Assembly: GCA_009993955.1 (NCBI GenBank)
Contig: JAACSL010000004.1
Location: 62,001 to 126,000, forward strand
Reading direction: 5' to 3'
Source: Paraglaciecola sp.
GTDB taxonomy: Bacteria; Pseudomonadota; Gammaproteobacteria; Enterobacterales; Alteromonadaceae
DNA: 64,000 bases
Shown: piece by piece, positions 17,866 through 28,774 of the stretch
Position numbering within the stretch: the stretch's first letter is position 1
Layout: every line of letters starts with the position of its first letter
Translations under genes and position numbers: made by a program
The notes under the pieces: generated by a model
Seen by the model: the letters and a program-made list of their open reading frames with translations, nothing else
Database searches by the model: none
Told to the model about the DNA's origin: nothing

Positions 17866-17897
17866 AAAAAAAATGGCGCTTTAGCCGCGCCATTTTT
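17866..17897 (-). terminator. Rho-independent terminator of katG
   Basis: AATGGCGC pairs with GCGCCATT around a TTTAGCC loop. An A-run on the left becomes the U-tract on the minus-strand transcript. It lies 25 bases after the katG stop codon. Confidence 0.85.
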
Positions 17898-17922
17898 GAC
17901 ATTTTCCAAGTATTTCGAAGGC

Positions 17923-20166
<2,244 letters not shown>

Positions 20167-20321
20167 TTAAAAAGTTGTTCGGAGGTAGCCAAAATATAGA
20201 GTGAAAATCGCAATTTGAACGGTGAAAAAAAGCGATTGTAGCAATCGGCTTTGTAAATGAGTGGATGGCTTAAGCGTCGTTACCAGCAAATAAAATAGTT
20301 ACTTTAAGGCTTATTGCCGCT

Positions 20322-20993
20322 TTAGTGAGGATCAAAGCGATGATGAAAATCTTCCAGTTTTTCCGCTATTTTTTGTTGAATTAATGGTAACAATTTAGCA
20401 TGTTTTTTATGAATAACATGAACTACAGATATGTCTTGTATGTTCAATACGTTAAAGTCTGGCAAAAGCTCTAGTTGTCCATCAAGCACCACAAAAGCAT
20501 AGTTTGCTCGTTTGGCGCGCAGCATTTCTATACCGTCATTGACCGTTCGCTCGATCTGGGCAGAATAGTGATAATCTTGAAAGTAAAAATCGAAAGCTTT
20601 TCTGGAGAGAATGACGACGCTTGGATCATTCAGCACACTTTCTGTGCATGTCACTTCTTTTCTGCACAACAATGCCAATTTGCCGATTTTTAGTTCTGGC
20701 TCCACCAACAGGATATTGGGGAAGGTTGCCGCAGTGGATTTTAGTCTAACGACATCGGCGTCAACTTCACCCTCACTGAGCAAAAGCAGTCCTCTGGTGG
20801 CTGGCGTTGCAATCATCTTGACCGAATAACCCAGGTCTTGATAAACGTCCTGAATAAATTGCACATATAACTCAACGTGCGGATACACCACGTACGACAT
20901 GAGTAACTCGCGTTCATCAAGTTTAGACTCTACGGCTTTGGCCGTCGGTGCTGTTAACAGCCCGATTAAAATGACGAACGTCAACGTTCTCAT
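20322..20993 (-). CDS. Periplasmic solute-binding-like protein
   Basis: A 223-residue protein with a Sec signal peptide (TFVILIGLLTAPTAKA). The rest resembles family 3 extracellular solute-binding proteins, for example YPHVELYVQFIQDVYQDLGY near the start and GIEMLRAKRANYAFVV later. Stand-alone copies with no ABC permease, as here, are frequent in Alteromonadales and their role is unknown. It might sense or bind a small molecule for a signalling protein; the neighbouring HD-GYP gene (73 bp away, same strand, upstream) makes that conceivable but unproven. The start has only a weak ribosome-binding site. Confidence 0.7.
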   Translation of the reverse strand: MRTLTFVILIGLLTAPTAKAVESKLDERELLMSYVVYPHVELYVQFIQDVYQDLGYSVKMIATPATRGLLLLSEGEVDADVVRLKSTAATFPNILLVEPELKIGKLALLCRKEVTCTESVLNDPSVVILSRKAFDFYFQDYHYSAQIERTVNDGIEMLRAKRANYAFVVLDGQLELLPDFNVLNIQDISVVHVIHKKHAKLLPLIQQKIAEKLEDFHHRFDPH

Positions 20994-21066
20994 GTGTCAC
21001 ATCGCTCATCTGTCCGATTTGTGCATAAGCATAAACTAGCTTGTTGAGTTGGATAAATATTTTTGG

Positions 21067-22212
21067 TTATTTTGTTAATAAGGCCGCCATGCCTGAATTA
21101 AATGCCTGCATCCACTTGTTGCTAAATTGGCCTTTAGCAATACGATTAATTTCAATTACCGCTTTTTTCTTTGGACGTTGTAAGTGATTTTCATGGGCTC
21201 TAGCGTGGGTAATGGCATCAAAAGTATCGAGGATGGCTAACAACATCGCGCCGTCACAGATATCTTGCTCTTTAATCCCTAATGGATAACCGCTGCCATC
21301 GATGCGTTCATGATGTTGCATAACGATTTTACGTGCCTCGTTCCACTGATTTAAGTGCTCCAATAAACGGGCACTTTTGTAAACGTGGGAGCGCATTAAG
21401 TTAAACTCTTGGTCGTTTAATTGACCTTGTTTGTGCAGCACTTCAATGGGCATAAATGCCATGCCAAAATCGTGCATATAACAGGCTACAGCCAGTTGAT
21501 CTTCGTCGATGGGGGAGCCAGCCACTTTGTTAATATAGGCTGCTAATTTGGCAATGCGATCGCCTCGGCCTTCCCAATACATGGAGCGTTTTTCGATGGG
21601 TTTCATTAATTCACGAAAGAACACAATGTCGGTGCGTTTTTCATTGCTGATTGATTTAGGAATACCCGTGGTGGCCATGCTGACAGCTGGAGCAGCCACC
21701 ACCTCATTAACAACCGCAGTGCTGTCGCCTTGATGTAAGTCTAAGCTTGGATCGAGTAAAAGTACGGCCTCTGCCAGCAATTTTTCATGTTGATCAACAT
21801 TGTCTGGAGTAATACGTGTTATCTGTTTAACCAACTGAGCAAACAGTTTTTCATCATACTCAGCATAGCCATTGGTCATACAGCTTTGCACAAATAATTT
21901 TACCCTGTCCATGGTCAACAGGACCAAATCACTCATGTTGCTGGTGTAGTTAATTTGCCCTTTACGTAGATAATCGAGCAAATCCTCAGCATGTTGCAAA
22001 ACGGGAATGAGGGGCGTAAAGCTAACTAAACCTAAATCACCCTTGATGGTGTGAACGGAACGAAATAGCGCTCTTTGCAATTCTTTATCTTCGGGTTTAA
22101 GTTCCAATTCGATGAGGGTTTGTTCACTGGCCTCGTAGAGTTCGTTAATTTCCTCTAATAAGTCACTGAGAATATCTTCATCAAGATCTTCGTGTTTAAA
22201 CGTATTCAGCAT
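21067..22212 (-). CDS. Hpt and HD-GYP domain protein (c-di-GMP phosphodiesterase type)
   Basis: This 381-residue protein joins an N-terminal histidine phosphotransfer domain (about 1-115; phospho-accepting His54 in VHTIKGDLGLV) to a C-terminal HD-GYP domain. The latter has ACYMHDFGMAF, MRSHVYKSARLLE and the signature HHERIDGSGYPLG. HD-GYP domains hydrolyse cyclic di-GMP. The Hpt module suggests that a phosphorelay controls the activity. No kinase or receiver gene is adjacent, so its partner must be encoded elsewhere. AAGGG precedes the ATG. The predicted location is cytoplasmic, as no membrane segment is visible. Confidence 0.9.
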   Translation of the reverse strand: MLNTFKHEDLDEDILSDLLEEINELYEASEQTLIELELKPEDKELQRALFRSVHTIKGDLGLVSFTPLIPVLQHAEDLLDYLRKGQINYTSNMSDLVLLTMDRVKLFVQSCMTNGYAEYDEKLFAQLVKQITRITPDNVDQHEKLLAEAVLLLDPSLDLHQGDSTAVVNEVVAAPAVSMATTGIPKSISNEKRTDIVFFRELMKPIEKRSMYWEGRGDRIAKLAAYINKVAGSPIDEDQLAVACYMHDFGMAFMPIEVLHKQGQLNDQEFNLMRSHVYKSARLLEHLNQWNEARKIVMQHHERIDGSGYPLGIKEQDICDGAMLLAILDTFDAITHARAHENHLQRPKKKAVIEINRIAKGQFSNKWMQAFNSGMAALLTK

Positions 22213-22418
22213 AACTGCCCTTATTCATGATTGGCGTTGATTGCGTTGTCACTCAAAGATTATCGGCTAATAATTGGCATAATTCACATAAATCATTCTA
22301 TTTCATGGATTTTATGTTTGTGAGCAAAATAAATAAGCATAAACAACTGTGCGAAGTAGTGTAGCCCCTTGATAAAACTCGTTATACTTAGCGCCAAAAT
22401 CCGCTGCCGGAAGTCCGT

Positions 22419-23144
22419 GTGTTAGCCCTTATCCGAATTTTTCTGATTTTTTTCTATTTCCTGTTTATCAATCTAGTGTTGATTATTATTTGTTTGGCGC
22501 GGCCCTTTCATCGTGACAACGTCTTCCTTGCTGGCAAATTGTACAGTTCGGTGTCTTGGTTTTTAGGCTTGAAACTGGAACTGCGTATTCCTCAGAGTGT
22601 GCAACAAGGCGGGCCGTTTGTGTTCATTGCCAATCACCAAAACAGTTACGATTTACTGACTATTTGTGCAGCAGCACAACGTGGCACTGTAACGGTGGGG
22701 AAAAAAAGCCTTAAGTGGATCCCGGTGTTTGGTTGGGTGTACTGGTTATCTGGCAACATAATGATAGACCGTAAAAACTCGGGGAAAGCGCATGATACCT
22801 TGCAAGGCACCGTGCAAAAAATTCTACAACGACGTTTATCTGTTTGGTTTTTTCCCGAAGGCACTCGCAGTTATGGTCGTGGATTGCTGCCATTTAAATC
22901 CGGGGCATTTCGCATTGCCAAAGCAACCAATGAACCCATAGTGACCATTGCAGCCAGCAATCTGCATAACAAAATCAAACTCAATCGCTGGAACAATGGC
23001 ACCTTACTTATTTCTGCCAGCGAACCTGAAGCCCTCGATAACAATAAATCGATGAAAGAAATGATCGATTACTTTCATCAAAAAATGGCCCAACAAATTG
23101 CAGGTTTGGATGCGGAACTCAGCTTCCGTGACCAGCAGCAATAG
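22419..23144 (+). CDS. plsC: 1-acyl-sn-glycerol-3-phosphate acyltransferase
   Basis: A 241-residue membrane-associated acyltransferase that converts lysophosphatidic acid to phosphatidic acid in phospholipid synthesis. One hydrophobic N-terminal segment (about 3-27) is followed by the catalytic NHQNSYD (NHx4D motif), the substrate-binding FFPEGTRS, and FKSGAFRIAK. The start is a GTG at 22419 with GGAAG upstream. Length matches E. coli PlsC. It is followed 37 bp later by rraB, possibly as an operon. Confidence 0.95.
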   Translation: MLALIRIFLIFFYFLFINLVLIIICLARPFHRDNVFLAGKLYSSVSWFLGLKLELRIPQSVQQGGPFVFIANHQNSYDLLTICAAAQRGTVTVGKKSLKWIPVFGWVYWLSGNIMIDRKNSGKAHDTLQGTVQKILQRRLSVWFFPEGTRSYGRGLLPFKSGAFRIAKATNEPIVTIAASNLHNKIKLNRWNNGTLLISASEPEALDNNKSMKEMIDYFHQKMAQQIAGLDAELSFRDQQQ

Positions 23145-23181
23145 TGTCGATTTTCGCAATTTTAGCCCATAAGGACTGTCA

Positions 23182-23544
23182 ATGACTGCAGCAAACGAAC
23201 TTGCCGAATGGCATGAATTTAATTTAGAAACAATCGAAGCATTGACCGAAGATGGTAGTGATATTAGTCAGCCTCATACCATTGAATACCATTTTGCCAG
23301 TGAGGATTTTGACGCGCTAGAGAAGGCTGCAGTGGATGCTTTCAAAGCTGGATTTGAAGTGGGTGACGCCGAAGAGCTAGAGCTCGATGACGGCGGGGAA
23401 GTGTTCTGTTTTGATGCTGTGGTTGAACGCATGTTAGACCTTGATTTGATCAACAAAGACACCGAAAAATTGCTCGCCATCGCCACTAAACATAAAGTGC
23501 ACTACGATGGCTGGGGCACCTATTTTATCGAAAACGAAGAGTAG
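23182..23544 (+). CDS. rraB: Ribonuclease E inhibitor RraB
   Basis: This 120-residue acidic protein matches the RraB family, which binds RNase E and alters mRNA decay. Recognisable segments are PHTIEYHFASEDFDALEKAA near residues 31-50, EVGDAEELELDDGG, and the C-terminal HYDGWGTYFIE. It is shorter than E. coli RraB (138 residues), mainly in the acidic tail. It lies just downstream of plsC on the same strand. Confidence 0.9.
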   Translation: MTAANELAEWHEFNLETIEALTEDGSDISQPHTIEYHFASEDFDALEKAAVDAFKAGFEVGDAEELELDDGGEVFCFDAVVERMLDLDLINKDTEKLLAIATKHKVHYDGWGTYFIENEE

Positions 23545-23699
23545 AGTAATTGATGTAGTCTTATCGCTGTATGCTCTGCCCAGACTCAAAGAGGCATTGT
23601 GTTTAGGTACAGCGATACTCATAAACCACTGCTTAGACTTGCCGAGCATTACCTGACTGGTTAAGGTAATGCTGGTATTCCACTAACCACATACGTCTG

Positions 23700-24089
23700 A
23701 TGAATAAGCCTTTGCAACTTAAGCAACACAACATTGTTTTAAACCCAAATCAACAGGCGCTAATCGAACAGGTTGATGCAGGTTTGTATCATCGACTTGA
23801 TGAGTGCTACCAGCAATTTATTGGCCACCAGTTGGTGTCTACTCATGAGTTTGCAGAGGACTAGTCTTGTTGGGAGATGCACCCTCACGGTGACGAAGTG
23901 GTGATGCTGATGTCTGGCAAGGTCAGCCTCGTGTTAACAGAATCTCTCGAGGAAAAACACATCGAACTGACTGAACAGGGTGAGTTTTTTATCATACCTA
24001 AAGGGGTGTGGCATACCGCAAAAACCCACTGTAAAACGCAATTATTGTTTATTACACCGGGGCAGGACACTCAACAAAAACCGATCTGA
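23700..24089 (+). pseudogene. Cupin-domain gene interrupted by one in-frame amber codon
   Basis: The frame opens at an ATG at 23700 (MNKPLQLKQHNIVLNPNQQ) and runs without frameshift to 24089, except for one TAG at 23862-23864. Before the stop comes THEFAED; after it comes SCWEMHPHGDEVVMLMSG, then FFIIPKGVWHTAKTH. Together these form a small cupin (about 129 codons) with HPHGDE and VWH as probable metal ligands. Cupin homologues usually have Trp where the TAG stands, so TGG changed to TAG is the simplest reading. The second half has an internal ATG at 23877 but its ribosome-binding site is badly spaced. It may be a true pseudogene or a sequencing error. Confidence 0.75.
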
Positions 24090-24295
24090 AACCCTGCTGT
24101 GATGTCTTGATAATTGGCCAGCTATGCCACTTTTTTATGAAACAAAGCACCCGCAATGTTTAACATCGCTACATTTAGATACAACTAAATGACGCACTGC
24201 GTTTTATACTTATAGTCTAAGCTTTGGTCTGCAGTCAGTGCTTCATGGCAACCTACTCGACTGCCTTGTTAACCGCAATCAAGAGAGACATCGTT

Positions 24296-24520
24296 GTGAA
24301 AAAACATCAAGTTTTAGGGTTTATAGTGCTTGCCAGCACCTTAATCAGTGCGTGCAGCAACAGAGCATTGTACGAAACTGCCCAACATAATCGACGTACA
24401 GCCTGTTTAAAACAACCGCCACCTCAGGCAGAAAAATGTTTAGAAAGTGTCAGCAAGCCCTATGAAGAGTATGAACGAGAGCGCCAAGCCCTGCTCAAAG
24501 AGGCGAAAAACAAAAAGTAA
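24296..24520 (+). CDS. Small lipoprotein, unknown function
   Basis: A 74-residue product from a GTG at 24296, with AGAGAG about nine bases upstream. The N-terminus (VKKHQVLGFIVLASTLISAC) is a lipoprotein signal with lipobox ISAC. The mature part has two more cysteines (TACLKQ and EKCLES) and a charged helical tail (EEYERERQALLKEAK). This pattern resembles small outer-membrane-associated lipoproteins seen in Alteromonadales, but I cannot name a family. The frame is open back to 24224, but that region is not signal-like. Confidence 0.7.
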   Translation: MKKHQVLGFIVLASTLISACSNRALYETAQHNRRTACLKQPPPQAEKCLESVSKPYEEYERERQALLKEAKNKK

Positions 24521-24555
24521 AACGCCAGACGAATGTCTGACGTCAGCATAGCCAA

Positions 24556-24747
24556 CTAGTTGGTTAATTTAGCAAAGGCTTTTTTCGCTTCTTCCTTGCT
24601 CATGCCGTATTTTTCTTGCATTTTTCCGTGAAATTTTTCAAATTTGCCTTCCATTTGCATCACGTCATCGTCGGTCAACTTACCCCATTGTTCCTTAACA
24701 GTACCGGTTAAATTGTCCCATTTACCTTTAGCGATATCCGAATTCAT
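24556..24747 (-). CDS. CsbD-family stress protein
   Basis: A 63-residue hydrophilic protein, MNSDIAKGKWDNLTGTVKEQ at the N-terminus and KLTDDDVMQMEGKFEKFHGK in the middle, which is the CsbD family. These small proteins accumulate under general stress and starvation in several bacteria; the molecular role is unknown. The true start is the ATG at 24747, with a perfect AAGGAG upstream; the open frame extends further but without similarity. It stands alone, convergent with the small lipoprotein gene. Confidence 0.9.
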   Translation of the reverse strand: MNSDIAKGKWDNLTGTVKEQWGKLTDDDVMQMEGKFEKFHGKMQEKYGMSKEEAKKAFAKLTN

Positions 24748-25021
24748 ATTGATTCTCCTTTGTTGGTCGATGTTAGGACAGTGATGTCGGTCACTGACTT
24801 GATTGCCATGTTTTGTGCAATACCTCCTGAGTGTTGCGAAACCTGTGCCATAAATTAAGTTGTTGATATATATGTAAATATTTGAACGAGAAATGAAAAT
24901 AACACGCGTGATTGAATATTTTACACAGGCGAGTGAAAACTTTTCGGACAAACATGGCTTGTGTGTTTGTCACAAATCCGCCATGAATCTTGTGCAAATG
25001 TGTCGCAAAAACATAAAAGAA

Positions 25022-25050
25022 GCGTCATTAAAACGCCATCCAATCGTCAT
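25022..25050 (+). promoter_or_regulatory. PhoB-box-like triple direct repeat
   Basis: Three heptamers, GCGTCAT, ACGCCAT and TCGTCAT, begin at 25022, 25033 and 25044. The period is exactly 11 bp with four-base spacers, the geometry of the Pho box (CTGTCAT repeats). They lie 51-79 bases before the TonB-receptor ATG. Matches to the consensus are four to five of seven per repeat, so the call is tentative. Confidence 0.4.
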
Positions 25051-25100
25051 CAATTAAACGCACCTTATTGCCGTCCGAACAACCTACCAGGCGAACAATA

Positions 25101-27458
25101 ATGCTTATCTATAAAAAATCTACATTAGCGTGGGCAATGTCACTTGCCCTGACAAGTATGGCGTTAAATGCCGCAGACCTAGCTGAAGAAACACCAGTGC
25201 CGGAAAGCCCTGAGGCAATGGAAGCCATCACGGTAGTGGGTAAAAGTGTGTCTTACGCCAACAACCTTAGCTCTGATGAAATGGCGAAGCAGCAAAGCGC
25301 CTTGACCAGTGTACTGGCGCAAATCGACAATTTGCCCGGCGTATTAATTAATGAAGGGGATACGTTTGGATCGGATGATTGGTCAACAACAGTGTCGATC
25401 CGTGGATTCCAGCTCAGCCTCGATCAGCAACAAATCGGTATTACCATTGATGGTATCGCCAACGGAAACTCCAACTATGGTGGTGGCGCCAAGGCTAATC
25501 GTTATATTGACACTGAAAATTTGGGCAGTGTCGAGGTGTCGCAAGGTACAGGTGATATTGCCTCTCGGTCTAATGAAGCCTTGGGCGGTACATTAAACTT
25601 CACTACCGCAAACCCAGCTGACCAACAACAAATGACCCTCAGTGTCTCCATGGGTAACTTCGCCGCGCAAAAATATTTTGTACGCTACGATACCGGCGAA
25701 TTTGCCAAAGACAGCTATGCATGGATCAGCGTGTCCAGCAGCCAAAATAGTGATTGGATTGATGAAACAGCAGAAAACAAGCGAGATCATTTGGCCGCGA
25801 AGTTTATCAGTGTAGTGGGGGAGACAGAGCTAAGTGGCTATGTGTCTTGGGACGATACTCACGAAGACAACTACCAACGCATCAGTCTGCAAGAGTTTGC
25901 CCAAAATCCTGAATGGGACAGATTAACCTCTGAGTGGACCGGTATTCCGTATGTTGACCAAGCCTACCGTCGTGGGTGGTCAACCTTGCGTGAAAACCTG
26001 TTTACCTATCTGAAAGCTGATTACAAATCAGATAATATCGAAGTATCTGCAAATGTTTATTATCACCGTAACAAAGGTCGTGGTGACTGGGTACCACAAT
26101 ATATCGTGGATGTAACCAACGACGGCAATGCCTTCGCTCCCCATTCTGAATTGGTGTCGGGCAACACAGTTTATGGTGGTTCGGCTTTGGGCACCTTGCT
26201 GTTTGTTAACGCTACGGGGCAATCTGTTGCGCCCATGGCAAATTGCCAAAGCAGTATTACCTTTCCATACGGTGGAGCCGGTGCGGCGTTTGACCCTGCG
26301 TGTTACGCGGCAGGAGCAATACCCGTGGGATCGTATCGCCATACGCACTATGAAAAACAACGTTTTGGGTTGAACGGTGATTTTGCCTGGTTTGCAAAAC
26401 TAGGCGAGATGGAAAATACCTTGCGTGGTGGTATTTGGTATGAAGATTACCAACGCGATGAGTCACGAGACTGGCATAAGATCATCGATTCGAAAACGGC
26501 TTTTGAATACGATCACATTCCATATTGGGTGCAGTATGACCGCGGCTTCCCAGTGCAAACCACCATGTTGTATCTACAAGATCAATTAGTTATGCAATGG
26601 GCAACCTTAAATCTTGGTATTAAACAGTTTTTTGTGGATCTCGAGCGCAATGACAACTTTGCCGTCGATGCAGACCTTCAAGTCAATTCGGATTCTGACG
26701 CCCTATTTTCTGCAGGCTTAGTGGTACCTATGCCCATTGATGGGCTGGAGCTGTTTGCCGGATATGCACAGAATTTTGCTGCGATCAAAGACGCCGTGCT
26801 GGAAGCTGATCCGTCTAAGTTTACCAATGTTGAACCTGAAACGGCTGATAATGTGGATGTGGGTCTGCGTTATGTGTCACAAAACATCAGTGCTAGCTTA
26901 ACGTATTACGATATCAAATTTGAAAACCGTCTAACCTTTATTCCACCAGACTCAAGCGCGGGTATCGACTACCTATCGGGTGAAAATGGTAATTATGCCA
27001 ACGTGGGCGGGATCAATTCTAAAGGGCTGGAAGCCTCATTAAGTATTACCGTCAATGAAAACTGGTCATTATATGGTGCATACACCTTTAATGATTCAAC
27101 GTACGCCGATAGCAGCATCGATTTCCCGGCGGGCAACACCGTTTTTGGCTCAGCCGAGAACATGTGGGTGGTGTCGGCTGATTGGCAAAAAGAAAACTAC
27201 TTTGCTGGTTTATCCAGCAAATGGGTGGATGAACGATTCATCGATGCCGCCAATACACAAATCGCGCCAGACTATCTCATCACTGATCTGTATGCCGGTG
27301 TATCGGTCAGTAAACCTGCGCAAGGTATTGAATCAGTGGAACTACGTTTCACGGTGAATAATATGTTTGACGAAAGCTACTTGGGGGGTATCGCGGGACA
27401 AGCCGCATGGATTGGTGCACCCCGCACAGCTGCTATGAACTTGATGATTAAGTTCTAG
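25101..27458 (+). CDS. TonB-dependent outer membrane receptor
   Basis: This 785-residue receptor has a signal peptide (STLAWAMSLALTSMALNA) and a TonB-box-like MEAITVVGK. A plug domain follows (about residues 60-185, with VSIRGFQLSLDQQQIGITID and GSVEVSQGTGDIASRSNEALGG), then a 22-strand barrel. The barrel ends in a typical C-terminal phenylalanine (MNLMIKF). It would import a large substrate across the outer membrane with TonB energy. The ligand is unknown: the downstream phosphatase-like and esterase genes suggest an organophosphate or ester, and the Pho-box-like repeat supports phosphate. The ATG at 25101 is chosen because it gives a proper signal peptide. Confidence 0.92.
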   Translation: MLIYKKSTLAWAMSLALTSMALNAADLAEETPVPESPEAMEAITVVGKSVSYANNLSSDEMAKQQSALTSVLAQIDNLPGVLINEGDTFGSDDWSTTVSIRGFQLSLDQQQIGITIDGIANGNSNYGGGAKANRYIDTENLGSVEVSQGTGDIASRSNEALGGTLNFTTANPADQQQMTLSVSMGNFAAQKYFVRYDTGEFAKDSYAWISVSSSQNSDWIDETAENKRDHLAAKFISVVGETELSGYVSWDDTHEDNYQRISLQEFAQNPEWDRLTSEWTGIPYVDQAYRRGWSTLRENLFTYLKADYKSDNIEVSANVYYHRNKGRGDWVPQYIVDVTNDGNAFAPHSELVSGNTVYGGSALGTLLFVNATGQSVAPMANCQSSITFPYGGAGAAFDPACYAAGAIPVGSYRHTHYEKQRFGLNGDFAWFAKLGEMENTLRGGIWYEDYQRDESRDWHKIIDSKTAFEYDHIPYWVQYDRGFPVQTTMLYLQDQLVMQWATLNLGIKQFFVDLERNDNFAVDADLQVNSDSDALFSAGLVVPMPIDGLELFAGYAQNFAAIKDAVLEADPSKFTNVEPETADNVDVGLRYVSQNISASLTYYDIKFENRLTFIPPDSSAGIDYLSGENGNYANVGGINSKGLEASLSITVNENWSLYGAYTFNDSTYADSSIDFPAGNTVFGSAENMWVVSADWQKENYFAGLSSKWVDERFIDAANTQIAPDYLITDLYAGVSVSKPAQGIESVELRFTVNNMFDESYLGGIAGQAAWIGAPRTAAMNLMIKF

Positions 27459-27514
27459 GTACCGAGTGTCAAAGCACTATGATCGGCCTTTTGTCGTTTC
27501 ATGTGTCCCTGGTT

Positions 27515-27541
27515 GAGCGAGCTTCGGCTCGCTCTTTTTTA
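27515..27541 (+). terminator. Rho-independent terminator after the receptor gene
   Basis: GAGCGAGC pairs with GCTCGCTC around a stable TTCG tetraloop and is followed by seven T. It ends the receptor transcript, though read-through into the next gene, 27 bases away, is possible. Confidence 0.9.
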
Positions 27542-27568
27542 CGATCTAGTTTGTGCAGGAGAAACCCC

Positions 27569-28717
27569 ATGTTAGGTTTTATTCGACCCACGGCTCTTGT
27601 GTTGTTGCTGATTCAGGCTTGTGTGCAAACCACGGCGGCAGCCGATAATTTAGTGCTGGTGACCATCGATGGTCTGCGCTGGCAGGAGGTATTTAGAGGA
27701 CTTGATGAAGAATTCATCCAATCAGATGAGCAACAAAAAAAGGCATTGTTGCAGGAGTTTGCTGTGGATAGCACCTTACATTCACCGATGAGTAAGCGTG
27801 AAAAACTGTTACCTTTTTTATGGCAGGTGGTGGCAAAGCAGGGTGTCATGTTGGGTAACCGTGATACAGGCTCAGCTATGCAAGTCGCCAATGATCGTTG
27901 GTTTTCTTATCCCGGTTACAACGAACTACTCAGTGGTAAACCCGATGCAAACATTGTCTCCAATGCCGCTATTGCCAACCCCAATGTGACGTTTTTGGAG
28001 TGGCTAAATCAACAGCCAAGCTACCAAAATAAGGTGGCGGCCTTTGCCAGTTGGGATGCATTTAATGCCATTATCAACGATGAACGCAGCGGAATTATGG
28101 TTAATGCTGGCTTTCAAGCCGCGGCTTGGCCCAACTTAAGCGCCAAAGCCCTATGGTTAAATGAAATTCAACAATACACGCCGCGTCCTTGGCCCAATGA
28201 GCGTTTAGATGCGATTACCTTTGGTTTTGCTGTTGAATACCTCAAAAGTCACCAGCCTAAAGTCATTTACCTGGCTTTAGGTGAAACGGATGAATTCGCC
28301 CATCAAGACAATTATCCAGAGTATTTACGCGCAGCCCACAGAAATGACTATTTTATTCAACAACTGTGGACCTTACTGCAATCCATGGATCAATATCGCG
28401 ACAATACCAATCTCATCATTACGGTCGATCACGGACGCGGACAAACGCCCACCACCTGGCAACATCATTCCAGTGCTAAAGCGGTGGCGGACTATAAAAA
28501 AGTAGCAGAGAAGGATGTCGAAGCCATTATTGGTTCTGAGCAAACGTGGTTAGCAGCCATGGGGCCAGATGTAACGCCGGCCCGGTCTATGAGCGCGCAA
28601 CAGGTATTCACTAGCCAACAAATCGCTGCCACTGCGTTGGCTTTGTTAAACGTAGATGCCACCACTTTTCATCAGCATATCGCCCCAGCGCTACCGATTA
28701 TTCAATCTAGTGATTGA
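27569..28717 (+). CDS. Exported alkaline-phosphatase-superfamily hydrolase
   Basis: A 382-residue protein with a signal peptide (ALVLLLIQACVQTTAAA). Motifs fit the metal-dependent alkaline phosphatase superfamily: LVTIDGLRWQEVF (metal Asp), RWFSYPGYNELLSG (likely nucleophile loop), LALGETDEFAH (Asp and His ligands) and IITVDHGRG (Asp-His pair). Such enzymes act as phosphatases, phosphodiesterases or sulfatases in the periplasm; specificity cannot be read. The start at 27569 has GGAG upstream; the open frame to 27479 runs through the terminator. Placement after the receptor suggests that it processes the imported compound. Confidence 0.85.
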   Translation: MLGFIRPTALVLLLIQACVQTTAAADNLVLVTIDGLRWQEVFRGLDEEFIQSDEQQKKALLQEFAVDSTLHSPMSKREKLLPFLWQVVAKQGVMLGNRDTGSAMQVANDRWFSYPGYNELLSGKPDANIVSNAAIANPNVTFLEWLNQQPSYQNKVAAFASWDAFNAIINDERSGIMVNAGFQAAAWPNLSAKALWLNEIQQYTPRPWPNERLDAITFGFAVEYLKSHQPKVIYLALGETDEFAHQDNYPEYLRAAHRNDYFIQQLWTLLQSMDQYRDNTNLIITVDHGRGQTPTTWQHHSSAKAVADYKKVAEKDVEAIIGSEQTWLAAMGPDVTPARSMSAQQVFTSQQIAATALALLNVDATTFHQHIAPALPIIQSSD

Positions 28718-28774
28718 TATTTGTTTGCCCCGCCGTTTACAGTATTACTATGCAGGTAAAAAGTGGAAACAATT

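Noticed and set aside
17718-17909. Minus-strand ORF of 63 codons upstream of the desaturase operon
   Set aside because: It contains the katG terminator and one operator-like palindrome and has no protein-like composition.
27479-27568. Upstream extension of the alkaline-phosphatase-superfamily gene
   Set aside because: It runs through the TTCG-loop terminator; the ATG at 27569 has a good Shine-Dalgarno sequence and begins a proper signal peptide.
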